Assembly (NCBI RefSeq): GCF_030316885.1
Contig: NZ_JASZYQ010000001.1
Location: 1,407,041-1,471,040, forward strand
From: Variovorax jilinensis
GTDB taxonomy: Bacteria > Pseudomonadota > Gammaproteobacteria > Burkholderiales > Burkholderiaceae_C
Length of the DNA: 64,000 nt
Direction: 5' to 3'
Shown one piece after another: positions 8,136 to 19,069 of the stretch (positions are counted from its first letter, which is position 1; each line of letters opens with the position of its first letter). The position numbers and the translations under genes are program-made. The notes under the pieces are model-generated. The model made no database searches and was not told the DNA's origin. It was given only the letters and a program-made list of their open reading frames with translations.

Positions 8136-10460
8136 TCAGTAATCCCACCTCAGCTCGGCCGTGTAGGTGCGCTGCGGATAGGGGTGGAAATTCCAGTACT
8201 GGTAGTTGTTGGCGTTGTCGATGCCGAAGGCCGCCGACCATTGCCGGTCGATCTGGAAGCGCGCCCGCAGGTCGACCGTGAAGTACTTGCTGGCACCGAA
8301 GTAGGCGAAGCCGTTGACGTCGCTATTGTCGAGCGTCGAGTATTGCCGGCCGCTGTAGCGGGCCGCCGCGGTCAAAGCCCAGCGTGCATCGGGTCGCCAG
8401 GTGGCGTAGACCGTCGATCGCCATTGCGGCACGCGCGGCTGCCATTTGCCGATGCTTGGCGGGTTGAGCGGATTGGCGACGATCTTCGAATCGGCGAAGG
8501 TCAGGCTGGCACCGAGGTCCAGGCCCCGGATCCAGACGTCCTGTCCGGTGTAGGCCAGCTCGACGCCGGTGGTGCGCACCTTCCTGATGTTCTGCACGCG
8601 CGAGATGCTGGTGTTGGGGATCAGCTGGCTGTAGAGCGCGTCGTCCGTGTCTTCGTGGAACAGCGTGGCGCGCGCGATGCCGTTGCCGAGGTCCTTCTCG
8701 GCCGTGAGCTCGCTGGTCCAGGATTTCTCGGGCCTGAGCCATGGGTCGTTGATGAACGACAGCGCGCCGCCCGTGGTCGCGCCGTAGAGTTCGCCCACCG
8801 TGGGATAGCGCACCGCGCGGCCCAGCGAGGCCTTGAGCACCGTGTCGTCGGTCCATTGCCAGGCCAGCGCGGCTTTCGGAGACACGTCGGACTCGCCGCG
8901 CGTGGCATATGGCAGGTAGCTCGATGCGGTCGCCGTGAAGCCGTTGCTCGCCTGCCAGTCTTCCCAGCGCAGCCCCAGCACGGCCTTCCAGCGCGGCGCG
9001 AAGGACCAGCTGTCCTGCACCCAGGCCGCGACCGTCTCGGTGTTGCCGCCGACGTTGCTCACCAGCGTGGCCGGAGGGCCGTCCTGCCAGCTGCCGATCG
9101 CATTGCGCTTGAGGATGCCGAGCTGATAGGCGTCGCGTGCAACGCCGAAATCGACGATGTGCGCGCCGCCCACGCCCTGGGGCCGCCAGGTGCCCTTGGC
9201 CGCGAGCGTGTTCCATCCGGTGCTGCCGCCCTGGTCCTGCACGGTGCCGGCGCCGCCGAACTGCGCCAGCGGCATGGCCACCGTGGGCGCGCGCTGGCGG
9301 TCCCTCGCGTAGTCGTAGAGGCTCGCGGCGACTTCCCAGTCCCATTCGCCGCGCGTGTTGCTCTTGACCGAGAGGCCGTGCATGTAGTGCGTCTGATCGT
9401 CGTCGGTGAGCGGGAAGGCGGTCGGCGCCAGCGTGTAGCTGCGCCCGAGGATGTTGACCGGTCCGCTGTAGACCGGCTGTCCTGCGGCGTTCCGCAGGTA
9501 GCTCTCGGGTCGGCCTTCGGAGCTGTTCTGCCACCAGCCGAGCGTATAGGTCGCGGTCACGCTGGTCGAGAAGTCGTAGGCCAGCTTGAGCTTCGCGTGG
9601 TCCTGGACCGTGTGGTACTGGGTGCCGCTTCCGAGGATGTACCACGGCGTGTTCGTCGTGTTGAGCCCCGGCACGAAGCCCGCCACGGGCGTGCCGGCGC
9701 GGCCCGGCGTGCCCGAGGCCACGGTGGCGGTGGTGAACGTCAGCGGCTGGCCCTGGCTGTCGCCGCGGCTCACGTCGATGAACCACGACCAGTCGCCGCT
9801 GCGGCTGCCGAGCGAGGCACTGGTCTGCCAGCTGTTGAAGGTGTGATTGGCGCCGTAGAGGTCGTTGGGCTGCGACTGGTAGCCCATCTTGACGTGCGCC
9901 TCCAGCTGGGAGGGCTTGCGCGTCACGTAGTCGACCACTGCGCCCGCCGAGTTGCCCGGATAGGCGGCCGAGAACGGGCCGTACATGACGTCGACGCGCT
10001 CGATCTCCTCGGGCGTGACGAGGCCCCAGCGCGGCGCGTAGTTGCTGCCGTTGGCGATGCCGTTGCCGAGGTAGTTCGACAGCAGGATGCCGTCGGCATA
10101 CACCGCGGAGCGCGCACTGTTGCCGGTGCCCGATGCCCGGGTCGAGAGGATTGCGTGGTTGTAGTCGCCCACGTAGCGCTTGCGCACCAGCAGGCTCGGC
10201 AGGTACTTGAGCGCGTCCTCGCTGTCGGTGGCGTTGATGCGGGTCTCGATCTCCTCGCGCGTCACGCCCTCGATGGTGGTCGGGATCTGGGTCGGCAGCG
10301 AGGTCGGTTGGCCGCCGGTCACGGTGACGACGCCGAGCGAGCGCGTCCGCTCGGGTGCCGCGTCGGCCGGGCGCTCGGCCGGCGCCTGCTGGGCCAGGGC
10401 GGGCCCGGCCCACCACGGGAAGGCTGCGCTCATGGCGAGCGACAGCAGTGTCTTGTTCAT
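8136..10460 (-). CDS. TonB-dependent outer-membrane receptor, probably metal (copper) related
   Basis: Outer-membrane gated porin of 774 residues. A signal peptide (MNKTLLSLAMSAAFPW, cleaved near ALAQQ) precedes a plug domain with EEIERVDVMYGPFSAAYPGN and GAVVDYVTRKP, then a long beta-barrel ending in the aromatic strand AELRWDY. Start is ATG 10460, with GGGGA ten bases upstream; a longer frame exists. Neighbours are a DUF2946 protein upstream and a YcnI-PCuAC fusion downstream, a gene set seen around copper transport receptors. The substrate is therefore inferred to be copper or a copper chelate; no ligand-binding residues were identified, and a siderophore remains possible. Confidence 0.85.
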   Translation of the reverse strand: MNKTLLSLAMSAAFPWWAGPALAQQAPAERPADAAPERTRSLGVVTVTGGQPTSLPTQIPTTIEGVTREEIETRINATDSEDALKYLPSLLVRKRYVGDYNHAILSTRASGTGNSARSAVYADGILLSNYLGNGIANGSNYAPRWGLVTPEEIERVDVMYGPFSAAYPGNSAGAVVDYVTRKPSQLEAHVKMGYQSQPNDLYGANHTFNSWQTSASLGSRSGDWSWFIDVSRGDSQGQPLTFTTATVASGTPGRAGTPVAGFVPGLNTTNTPWYILGSGTQYHTVQDHAKLKLAYDFSTSVTATYTLGWWQNSSEGRPESYLRNAAGQPVYSGPVNILGRSYTLAPTAFPLTDDDQTHYMHGLSVKSNTRGEWDWEVAASLYDYARDRQRAPTVAMPLAQFGGAGTVQDQGGSTGWNTLAAKGTWRPQGVGGAHIVDFGVARDAYQLGILKRNAIGSWQDGPPATLVSNVGGNTETVAAWVQDSWSFAPRWKAVLGLRWEDWQASNGFTATASSYLPYATRGESDVSPKAALAWQWTDDTVLKASLGRAVRYPTVGELYGATTGGALSFINDPWLRPEKSWTSELTAEKDLGNGIARATLFHEDTDDALYSQLIPNTSISRVQNIRKVRTTGVELAYTGQDVWIRGLDLGASLTFADSKIVANPLNPPSIGKWQPRVPQWRSTVYATWRPDARWALTAAARYSGRQYSTLDNSDVNGFAYFGASKYFTVDLRARFQIDRQWSAAFGIDNANNYQYWNFHPYPQRTYTAELRWDY

Positions 10461-10555
10461 CGGGAAGTACTCCCCGGCGGCCATTCGCGGGCGCCGGTGC
10501 TCGGGCTGGAAAGCGCAGCGAAGCACCCGTCGGGTGCCCGTGCATCAGGTCTGGC

Positions 10556-10918
10556 TCAGGCTCGGGAGAGTGGGGGGCCGCGCGCCGGCAGCGGCGCCGC
10601 GGTGGCGGCCGCGATGCGCGCGGCGGGAATCGATTGAACCGCATGGCCCAGCGGCAGCAGCCGGGGCAGCTGCGCGAGCGGCAGCGCCGGCGGCGGGGCA
10701 CCGGTCGGCAGGCAGAGAGGACAGTCGAGATGGCCGGCGGCGGGCGCCTGCGCGCCGTCGTCGGTCATCACCAGCAGCATCGCGCTGCCGGAGGCCGAGC
10801 ACACGATGTCCATCGTCCTCGGCTGCACCAGGGGCGATGCCACCGCGACGCCGAGCGACAGCGCGAACCACGCCAGCACGAGGCTGGCGAGCAGGCGGGC
10901 GCGGCGGAGTGCGGGCAT
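10556..10918 (-). CDS. DUF2946 family protein
   Basis: Short exported or membrane-anchored protein of 120 residues. An N-terminal hydrophobic segment (about 8-28) is followed by a core with MDIVCSASG and HLDCPLCLP, the paired Cys/His pattern typical of DUF2946. These thiols and His suggest metal binding. DUF2946 genes are commonly found next to TonB receptors and copper chaperones, and here it starts the copper-related gene series, 95 bp upstream of the receptor start. Function of the family is not established. Confidence 0.75.
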   Translation of the reverse strand: MPALRRARLLASLVLAWFALSLGVAVASPLVQPRTMDIVCSASGSAMLLVMTDDGAQAPAAGHLDCPLCLPTGAPPPALPLAQLPRLLPLGHAVQSIPAARIAAATAAPLPARGPPLSRA

Positions 10919-10988
10919 GGGGCGGGATTATGAGGCCTGGCCCGGGGCGCACTGCGGCGCACGGGCACTGGCGGGCTTCAGCGGGGAT

Positions 10989-11342
10989 TCAGCGCGGCGC
11001 CTGTTCGGTCGGCACCACGGTGGTCGAACGCCGCGAGCGCACTGTCTCGGTGGCGCCCGGCACCGGCGCGCCCTCGGGCTTGACGACCGTGGCGCGCCGG
11101 TCGGGCGTGCGCGTGGTCACGGTGCCGGGGGCGCTGCCGCGAGCCCGGTCGAGCGCGGCGCCCGCATTGCGCACGCAGGCATCGCGTTGGGGCGCGGGCA
11201 GCTGGCCGCCGTTGCACCGTGCGACTTCCTGGTCGAAGCGCGCCTGCGCCTCTGCCAGGTCGGTGGCGTTCTGGGCCTGGGAAGCCACTGCGGCAAGCAG
11301 CAGGGCGCCGTGAAGCGCAAGGCGGGAAGCGGTTCGGATCAT
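10989..11342 (-). CDS. Small secreted protein, unknown function
   Basis: Unrecognised protein of 117 residues. Start chosen at ATG 11342 because the following sequence is a typical signal peptide (IRTASRLALHGALLLAAVAS, cleavage near QAQ-NAT); upstream codons give an Arg-rich extension that is probably untranslated. The mature protein has a helical section with two Cys residues (ARCNGGQLPAPQRDACV) that could form a disulfide, then a Thr/Arg-rich low-complexity tail. It lies between the DUF2946 gene and the RND operon, on the same strand. Confidence 0.6.
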   Translation of the reverse strand: MIRTASRLALHGALLLAAVASQAQNATDLAEAQARFDQEVARCNGGQLPAPQRDACVRNAGAALDRARGSAPGTVTTRTPDRRATVVKPEGAPVPGATETVRSRRSTTVVPTEQAPR

Positions 11343-11376
11343 GGTCGTGTGGCTCCGTCGGGGGACGGCGCCTAGT

Positions 11377-14300
11377 CTATCCGGGCTGTTCGGTGGCAGG
11401 CGTCCCGTGCGAAGGCGGCTCGTGCGAAGGCGGCTCGTGCGCGGCCTCGGCCGGCTGGCCACGCAGTCGCCGCACCGTGCGCCGGATCCAGCCCTCCACG
11501 TCGTCGACGTAGGTGAACACCGCCGGCACCACGAGCAGGCTCAGCACGGTCGAGGTGATCAGCCCGCCGATCACGGCCATCGCCATCGGCGAGCGGAAGC
11601 TCGAGTCGGCGGCGCCGAGCCCGATCGCGATCGGCATCATGCCGGCGCCCATCGCGAGCGTGGTCATGATGATCGGCCGCGCCCGCTTGTGGCAGGCATC
11701 GCGCAGCGCATCCCAGCGCGAGAGGCCGTGCTCGCGGCGCGCGACGATCGCGTATTCCACCAGCAGGATCGAGTTCTTGGTCGCGATGCCCATCAGCATG
11801 ATGAGCCCGATCAGCGAGGGCATCGAGAGCGCCTTCTGGCCGATCAGGAGGCCGACGAAGGCGCCGCCGAGCGCGAGCGGCAGCGCGCACAGGATGGTGA
11901 TGGGATGCAGGAAGTCCTTGAACAGCAGCACCAGCACGATGTAGATGCACAGCACGCCGGTCAGCATCGCGAGGCCGAAGCTCGCGAACAGCTCGGTCAT
12001 GACCTCGGCATCGCCGACCTCGGCCACCCGCACGCCGGGCGGCAGGCCGCGGATCGAGGGCAGGTTCATGGCCGCGTCCTTGGCATCGCCCAGGCCCACG
12101 CCCGACAGCTCGATCTCGAAGTTGACGTTGCGCGAGCGGTCGTAGCGGTCGATGACGGCCGGGCCACCCTCGACCGTGAGCGCCGCCACCTGGCCCAGCA
12201 TCACCGGCCCGCGGGCGCCGGGCACCGAGAGCCGCTCCAGCAGCGCGAGGTTCTGCCGCGCCGAATCTTCCAGCTTGACCACGATCGGCACCTGGCGCTG
12301 CGCGAGGTTCAGCTTGGGCAGGTTCTGGTCGTAGTCGCCGAGCGTGGCGACCCGCAGCGTCTCGGCGATCGCGGAGCTGGTCACGCCCAGGTCGGCGGCA
12401 CGCGCGAAGTCGGGCCGCACCGCGATCTCGGGCCGGATCAGGCTGGCGGTCGAGGTGATGTTGCCGAGACCGGGAATCGTGCGCAGGTCGCGTTCGACCG
12501 CGCGCGCCGCGGTGGTCAGCGCGGCCGGGTCGTCGCCGCTCAGCGCCAGGATGTATTTCTCGCCCGAGCCGCCGAGGCCCACCGTGCTGCGCACGCCGGG
12601 CAGCGACTCGAGCGCGGCACGGACCTGGTTCTCGATCACCTGCTTGCGCGGCCGGTCGCCGCGCGGATCGAGCTGGATCGTGAGCGTGGCCTTGCGCGTC
12701 TCCGGCGTGCCGAAGTTCGCGAACGGATCGCCGCCCGCGTTGCCGCCGCCGATGGTGGTGTAGACGCTGCGCACGTGGTCGATCTGCATCACGCGGCGGC
12801 GCGTTTCCTCGGCCGCCGCGGTGGTCTGGGCCAGCGTGGCGCCCGGCGCGAGCGACAGGTAGACCTGCGTCTGCGAGTTGTCGTCGGGCGGGATGAAGCC
12901 GGTCTTGAGCAGCGGGATCATCGCCACCGAGCCGAAGAAGAAGAGGGTGGCCATCACCATGGTCGTGAAGCGGTGCCTCATGCACCACTCGGCTATGCGC
13001 ATGTAGATCGCGAGCCAGCGCGGCTCCTTCTCGGCGCCGACGATGGGCTTCAGGATGTAGGCCGCCATCATCGGCGTCAGCACCCGCGCCACCACCAGCG
13101 AGGCGAAGACCGCAAGCGAGGCGGTCCAGCCGAACTGCTTGAAGAACTTGCCGGCCACGCCGCTCATGAAGGCGGTCGGCAGGAACACCGCGATCAGCGT
13201 GAAGGTGGTGGCGATCACCGCCAGGCCGATCTCGTCGGCCGCCTCCATCGCCGCCTGGTAGGGCGACTTGCCCATGCGCAAATGGCGAACGATGTTCTCG
13301 ACCTCCACGATCGCGTCGTCGACCAGGATGCCGACCACCAGCGACAGCGCCAGCAGCGAGATCACGTTGACCGAGAAGCCCAGCAGGTACATGCCCGCGA
13401 AGGCCGGGATCACCGACATCGGCAGCGCCACCGCGGAGATGAAGGTGGCGCGCCAGTCGCGCAGGAACAGCCAGACCACGATCACGGCCAGGATCGCGCC
13501 TTCGTAGAGCAGATGCAGCGAGCCTTCGTATTCCTCTTCCACCGGGGCCACGAAGTTGAAGGCCTCGGTGAGCTGGATGTCGGGCCGCTGCACGCGCATC
13601 TCGGCCAGCGCCTTCTGGATCGCGGCACCGACCTCGACCTCGCTGGCGCCGCGGCTGCGCGCGACCTCGAAGCCGACCACGGGCTTGCCGTCGAGCAGGG
13701 CCGAGGCGCGCGGCTCGGCGATGGTGTCGCGGATGCGCGCCACCTCGTCGAGCCGGATGCGGCGGCCGTCGCCGAGCACGATCTGCATCGCGTCGAGCTG
13801 GTCGGCCGACTGCACCGTCGCCAGCGTGCGCACCGGTTGCTCGCTGCCGCCGACATCGGTGCGGCCGCCCGCGCTTTCGGTCTGCACCAGCCGCAACTGG
13901 CGCGAGATGTCGGCCGCGGTGGCGCCGAGCGCCTGCAGCTTGGCCGGATCGAGATCCACGTGCACCTGGCGCGTGACGCCGCCGACGCGGTTCACGGCGC
14001 CGACGCCGGGCAGCGCGAGAAGCTTCTTGCTGACGTCGTTGTCGACGAACCAGGACAGCGCCTCGTCGTCCATCCTCGAGGATGCGATCGTGAACGCCAG
14101 CACCGGCTGGGCTGCGAAGTCGAGCTTGGTGACCACCGGGTCGCGCACGTCGGCCGGCAGGTCGGCGCGCACGCGCTGCACGGCCGAGCGCACGTCGTCG
14201 ACCGCTTCCTGCACCGGCTTCTCGAGCCGGAACTCGATGATCAGCGTGGCGGCGCCGTCCTGCACCTTGGTCGTGATGTGCTTGAGGCCCTGGATGGTGG

Positions 14301-14514
14301 CGATCGAGTTCTCGAGCTTGCGCGCGACGTCGTTCTCGAGCTGCGAGGGCGCGGCGCCCGGCAAGGATGCCGTGACCGTGACCGTGGGCAGGTCGATGTC
14401 GGGAAAGTTCTGCACCTTCATCGCGTTGAACGACAGCAGCCCCGCAAACGTGAGCAGCACGAACAGCATCACTGCGGGAATCGGGTTGCGGATGGACCAG
14501 GCCGAGACGTTCAT
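11377..14514 (-). CDS. RND efflux pump, HAE1-like permease
   Basis: Inner-membrane proton-driven exporter of 1045 residues, the size of AcrB/MdtB-type pumps. The N terminus NPIPAVMLFVLLTFAGLLSF is the first helix; large periplasmic loops and the twelve-helix pattern follow. The helix-4 proton-relay pair appears in GILVDDAIVEVEN near residue 405, and helix 10-11 carries GIATKNSILLVEYA. It is the last gene of a three-gene operon with the adaptor and outer-membrane factor. Start ATG 14514 follows a GGGAG site. Substrates (drugs, solvents, metals) cannot be told; the two Asp residues argue against a heavy-metal (CusA) type. Confidence 0.92.
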   Translation of the reverse strand: MNVSAWSIRNPIPAVMLFVLLTFAGLLSFNAMKVQNFPDIDLPTVTVTASLPGAAPSQLENDVARKLENSIATIQGLKHITTKVQDGAATLIIEFRLEKPVQEAVDDVRSAVQRVRADLPADVRDPVVTKLDFAAQPVLAFTIASSRMDDEALSWFVDNDVSKKLLALPGVGAVNRVGGVTRQVHVDLDPAKLQALGATAADISRQLRLVQTESAGGRTDVGGSEQPVRTLATVQSADQLDAMQIVLGDGRRIRLDEVARIRDTIAEPRASALLDGKPVVGFEVARSRGASEVEVGAAIQKALAEMRVQRPDIQLTEAFNFVAPVEEEYEGSLHLLYEGAILAVIVVWLFLRDWRATFISAVALPMSVIPAFAGMYLLGFSVNVISLLALSLVVGILVDDAIVEVENIVRHLRMGKSPYQAAMEAADEIGLAVIATTFTLIAVFLPTAFMSGVAGKFFKQFGWTASLAVFASLVVARVLTPMMAAYILKPIVGAEKEPRWLAIYMRIAEWCMRHRFTTMVMATLFFFGSVAMIPLLKTGFIPPDDNSQTQVYLSLAPGATLAQTTAAAEETRRRVMQIDHVRSVYTTIGGGNAGGDPFANFGTPETRKATLTIQLDPRGDRPRKQVIENQVRAALESLPGVRSTVGLGGSGEKYILALSGDDPAALTTAARAVERDLRTIPGLGNITSTASLIRPEIAVRPDFARAADLGVTSSAIAETLRVATLGDYDQNLPKLNLAQRQVPIVVKLEDSARQNLALLERLSVPGARGPVMLGQVAALTVEGGPAVIDRYDRSRNVNFEIELSGVGLGDAKDAAMNLPSIRGLPPGVRVAEVGDAEVMTELFASFGLAMLTGVLCIYIVLVLLFKDFLHPITILCALPLALGGAFVGLLIGQKALSMPSLIGLIMLMGIATKNSILLVEYAIVARREHGLSRWDALRDACHKRARPIIMTTLAMGAGMMPIAIGLGAADSSFRSPMAMAVIGGLITSTVLSLLVVPAVFTYVDDVEGWIRRTVRRLRGQPAEAAHEPPSHEPPSHGTPATEQPG

Positions 14515-14545
14515 GCGCGTGCTCCCTTCGGCGTTGCCAGGCGGT

Positions 14546-15694
14546 TCACTTGGCGGCTTCCGCCGCCGGCCTGGCCGCGGATTCGACGACGCGCACCAGG
14601 TCGCCATCGTTGAGGAACCCGGCGCCCTGCACGACCACGCGCGCATCGGCCGGCAGGGGCGTGGTGATCTCGACCCGGTCACCGACCCGGCGGCCGGTCT
14701 CGACCTTGAGTTGCGCGACCCGGTTGTCGGGCTGCAGCAGCAACAGGTAGTTGAAGCCGTCGCGCGGCACCACCGAGGCCTGCGGCACGGTCGATGCGCT
14801 GCTGCGGCCGAGCTGGAAATCGCCGCGCGCGAACATTCCGGCCTTGAGGCCGGTGTTCTGCAGTGCGTTCGGGATGTCGACGTAGACCAGCGCCGCGCGC
14901 GTCTGCGGATCGACGGTCGGCGCGATGCTGCGCACCGTGCCCTTGACCTGGGCACCGCTCGCGGTCGTGATCACCGCGGGCGTGCCGGCCGCGATGCGGC
15001 CGAGTTCGGCCGAGGTCACCTCGGCGCGCCATTCGAGCCGGCCCTGGCGGATCAGGCGGAACAGCTCGGTGCCCGCGGCCACCACGCTGCCGACCGTGGC
15101 AGTGCGCGACGAGATCACGCCGTCGTCGGGCGCCACCACCGTCGTGTTGCGCCCGCGCACCTGCTGCGCCGACAGCACGGCCTCGGCGGCCTCGACCCGT
15201 GCCTTGGCGGTCTGCTCGGCGGTCTGGTACTGGTTGATCTGCTGCTGGCTCATCGCGCCGGTGGCCTGCAGCGTGCGTGCGCGCGCTGCGGTGCCGGTGG
15301 CGTCGGCCGCGGTGGCGCGGGCCTCGGCGAGCGAGGCGCGGGCCTGGGCGACGTCGGCCTGCACCGAATCGGTGGAGAAGGTGGCGAGCACCTGGCCCTT
15401 CTTCACCACGTCGCCGACGTTGACGCGAACCTCGGCAAGCTTGAGCGCGTTCGATTCGGAACCCACGCTGGCTTCCTGCCAGGCCGCCACGTTGCCGTTG
15501 GCCGGCAGCGTGACTGTCAGCTCGGTGCTCTCGGGCTTCGCGACGGTCACGGTCAGCGAAGGCCGCGCGGCGGCTTCGGTCTTCTTGTCGGGCGCGTCGG
15601 AGGACTTGCCGCGCAGGGCGAAGAAGGCGCCCGCGGCTATCACCAGCACGGCGGCCAGCAGGACGAGGAGGGTGGAACGCTTCATTCTTTTCAT
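14546..15694 (-). CDS. RND efflux periplasmic adaptor (membrane fusion protein)
   Basis: Periplasmic adaptor of 382 residues linking pump and outer-membrane channel. One N-terminal membrane anchor (LLVLLAAVLVIAAGAFFAL) precedes the barrel-sandwich lipoyl halves (VGDVVKKGQVLATF and VVAPDDGVISSRTATVG), a coiled-coil hairpin rich in Ala between them (about residues 100-175), and the beta-barrel domain with LKAGMFARGDF. The start ATG 15694 overlaps the stop of the outer-membrane gene (ATGA); a second in-frame ATG at 15685 is also possible. Confidence 0.9.
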   Translation of the reverse strand: MKRMKRSTLLVLLAAVLVIAAGAFFALRGKSSDAPDKKTEAAARPSLTVTVAKPESTELTVTLPANGNVAAWQEASVGSESNALKLAEVRVNVGDVVKKGQVLATFSTDSVQADVAQARASLAEARATAADATGTAARARTLQATGAMSQQQINQYQTAEQTAKARVEAAEAVLSAQQVRGRNTTVVAPDDGVISSRTATVGSVVAAGTELFRLIRQGRLEWRAEVTSAELGRIAAGTPAVITTASGAQVKGTVRSIAPTVDPQTRAALVYVDIPNALQNTGLKAGMFARGDFQLGRSSASTVPQASVVPRDGFNYLLLLQPDNRVAQLKVETGRRVGDRVEITTPLPADARVVVQGAGFLNDGDLVRVVESAARPAAEAAK

Positions 15695-17187
15695 GGCGAG
15701 GGCGTGGCGATCGGGGCCGTGCTGGCAAGGGACTCGGGCCGCGTCCAGCCGCCGCCCATGGCGCGGTAGAGCGAAACCCAGGCTTCGGCGCGTTCGCGCT
15801 GCAGCGCGACGCGGGCGGTCTGCGAGACGAACAGCGTGCGCCGCGCATCCTCGAGGTCGAACAGGCTCGCGAGGCCGGTGTCGAAGCGGGCCTGCGTGGC
15901 GTCGAGCGAGATCTGGTAGTTGCGCACCGCGGTGTCGGCATCGGCCGCGCGGTCTGCGGTGCCCTGCAGGTTGATCAGCGCTTCCTCGACCTCGCGCACG
16001 GCGCGCCGCACGCTGGCGCGGTAGAGCGACACCGCCTCGTCGTAGCGGCCCTCGGCGGCCTCGACGTTGGCGGCGCGCGTGCCGGCATCGAAGATCGGCA
16101 CGGTCAGCGCGAGCGGCCCGATGGTCCAGGTGTCCAGCGATTCGCGCAGGCCGCCGCCGCGAATCTGAAGCGCCGCGATCGAACCCTGCAGGCCCAGCTT
16201 CGGGAAGCGCTGGGCCAGCGCCGCGCCGGCCTCTGCACTGGCGGCCGCGACGTCGAGCTCGGCCGCGTAGACGTCGGGCCGCTGGGCCAGCGCATCGGCC
16301 GGCACGCTGTAGACCGCCTGCACCGCGGGCAGGTCGACGTCGATCGGCGCAGCCTCGAGCTTGGCCGCGAGGAGCGGGCCCTCGATGCCTGTCAGCGCAA
16401 CGAGGCCCTGCTGCTGTACCAGGCACAGCGCGCGCTGCTGCGTGAGCCGGTTCGCAGCCTCGGCCGCGCTCGCGCGAGCCAGTGCGGCATCGGCCGGTGC
16501 CGTGAAGCCGGCCCGGGCCGAGAGTTCGGTCAGGCGCGCGGTCTCGGCGCGCGAACGCGCATCCGAGGTCGACACGACGAGCTGCCGCCGACAGGCGCGC
16601 TCGGCCAGGTAGGCATTGGCGGTCTCGGCCGCGACCGAGACGCGGGCGTCGTGCCAGCGTGCGTCGGCACCGGCGAAGCGCGACTGGGTGGCATCGCGGT
16701 TGGCCCGCAGGCCGCCGAAGAGATCGATCTCCCAGCTCGACTGCAGGCCGGCCTGCAAGGTCGTGATCGGCGGGATGCTGGTGCTGCCGCCGGTGGTCGG
16801 CGTGCTCGAGAAGCCCGAGCTTGGCGAATTGCCGCGGCTGGCCGAGAGCGAGCCGTCGAGGTTCGGCACCAGCGCCGCTCCGGCCGCCACCCGCGAGGCG
16901 CGGGCCTCGCCGATGCGCGCGGCGGCGCTCGCCACGGTCGGGCTCGCGGCTTCTGCCGCCTGGATCAGCTCGACCAGCAGGGGATCGTGGAGCTGCCGCC
17001 ACCATTCGGCGAGCGTCGGCATCGAGCCACCGTGCGGCAGCGCCGCGGTACCTGCCGGCAACGGGGTCTGCCATTGCGCCGGCATCGGCGCCGCGACCTC
17101 GGCCGGTGGGCGCGGGACGGCGCATGCAGCGAGCAGCAGCAGCGGGGCGGCGGCAAGGCAAAGCGCGGGGAGCCGGGAGTTCCTCAT
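15691..17187 (-). CDS. RND efflux outer-membrane lipoprotein (NodT/OprM family)
   Basis: Outer-membrane channel of the efflux complex, 498 residues. A lipoprotein signal ends in the lipobox LLAAC (Cys about residue 22), then two TolC-like repeats: ASAAARIGEARASRVAAGAALVPNL-type helices, the strand QSSWEIDLFGG, and the repeat partner PVFDAGTR-like PIFDAGTRAANVEAAEG. Start is set at ATG 17187; a TTG at 17199 is an alternative with no better ribosome site. It is first in the operon, and its 187-bp upstream region is shared with the divergent sigma54 activator gene. Confidence 0.9.
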   Translation of the reverse strand: MRNSRLPALCLAAAPLLLLAACAVPRPPAEVAAPMPAQWQTPLPAGTAALPHGGSMPTLAEWWRQLHDPLLVELIQAAEAASPTVASAAARIGEARASRVAAGAALVPNLDGSLSASRGNSPSSGFSSTPTTGGSTSIPPITTLQAGLQSSWEIDLFGGLRANRDATQSRFAGADARWHDARVSVAAETANAYLAERACRRQLVVSTSDARSRAETARLTELSARAGFTAPADAALARASAAEAANRLTQQRALCLVQQQGLVALTGIEGPLLAAKLEAAPIDVDLPAVQAVYSVPADALAQRPDVYAAELDVAAASAEAGAALAQRFPKLGLQGSIAALQIRGGGLRESLDTWTIGPLALTVPIFDAGTRAANVEAAEGRYDEAVSLYRASVRRAVREVEEALINLQGTADRAADADTAVRNYQISLDATQARFDTGLASLFDLEDARRTLFVSQTARVALQRERAEAWVSLYRAMGGGWTRPESLASTAPIATPSP

Positions 17188-17374
17188 GAGATTCCGCAAA
17201 AATGGGGTGACGTTCGGTGGCGAGCAGGTCGCCGCGCCTGGGCGCCGGGGGCATCGGCAGCTGGCTGGAGGGCCGGGCCGTGCGAACCGCGCAGCATAGC
17301 AAGGCGCGAACGGGCTTCCTGTAGTCGGGCGCCGCGTCTCGCGACGGGCGCGCCGCTCACGCTACGATCCGCCC

Positions 17375-18919
<1,545 letters not shown>

Positions 18920-18935
18920 GATTTGTGCAATTGTC

Positions 18936-18968
18936 TGAAATCAAGACATTCGAAATGTCCTGATTCCA
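18936..18968. promoter_or_regulatory. 33-bp inverted repeat, candidate enhancer site for sigma54 activator
   Basis: Two 15-bp arms around a CGA centre match at 13 of 15 positions, with the core GACATTCGAAATGTC at 18945-18959. The element begins 17 bp after the stop of the sigma54 activator and its centre lies about 70 bp upstream of the -24 box of livK, a normal distance for an enhancer-binding protein. There is no T-run, so a terminator is less likely. Confidence 0.6.
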
Positions 18969-19021
18969 GGCTGCTACCAAGCGATACGAGGGAAACTCCT
19001 TTGTTTTCAAGGCACTGACGG

Positions 19022-19038
19022 CTGGCACGAAGTGTGCA
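19022..19038 (+). promoter_or_regulatory. Sigma54 (-24/-12) promoter of livK operon
   Basis: CTGGCACGAAGTGTGCA matches the consensus YTGGCACGRNNNTTGCW at every defined position but one (G for T before TGC). The GG and GC pairs are exactly ten bases apart. Transcription should start near 19050, leaving a 20-base leader with AGGAG at 19058-19062 before ATG 19070. Confidence 0.8.
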
Positions 19039-19069
19039 ATATTCAGCCATCACCATCAGGAGACAAAGA

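Noticed and set aside
11341..14613. Very long plus-strand open frame opposite the RND pump gene
   Set aside because: It is a codon-bias shadow of the pump: His/Arg/Gln-rich, no family features, no ribosome site. Similar long shadow frames oppose the second RND pump and the sulfatase.
18936..18968. Terminator of the sigma54 activator gene
   Set aside because: The arms are AT-rich and no T-run follows; position upstream of a -24/-12 promoter fits an enhancer site better.
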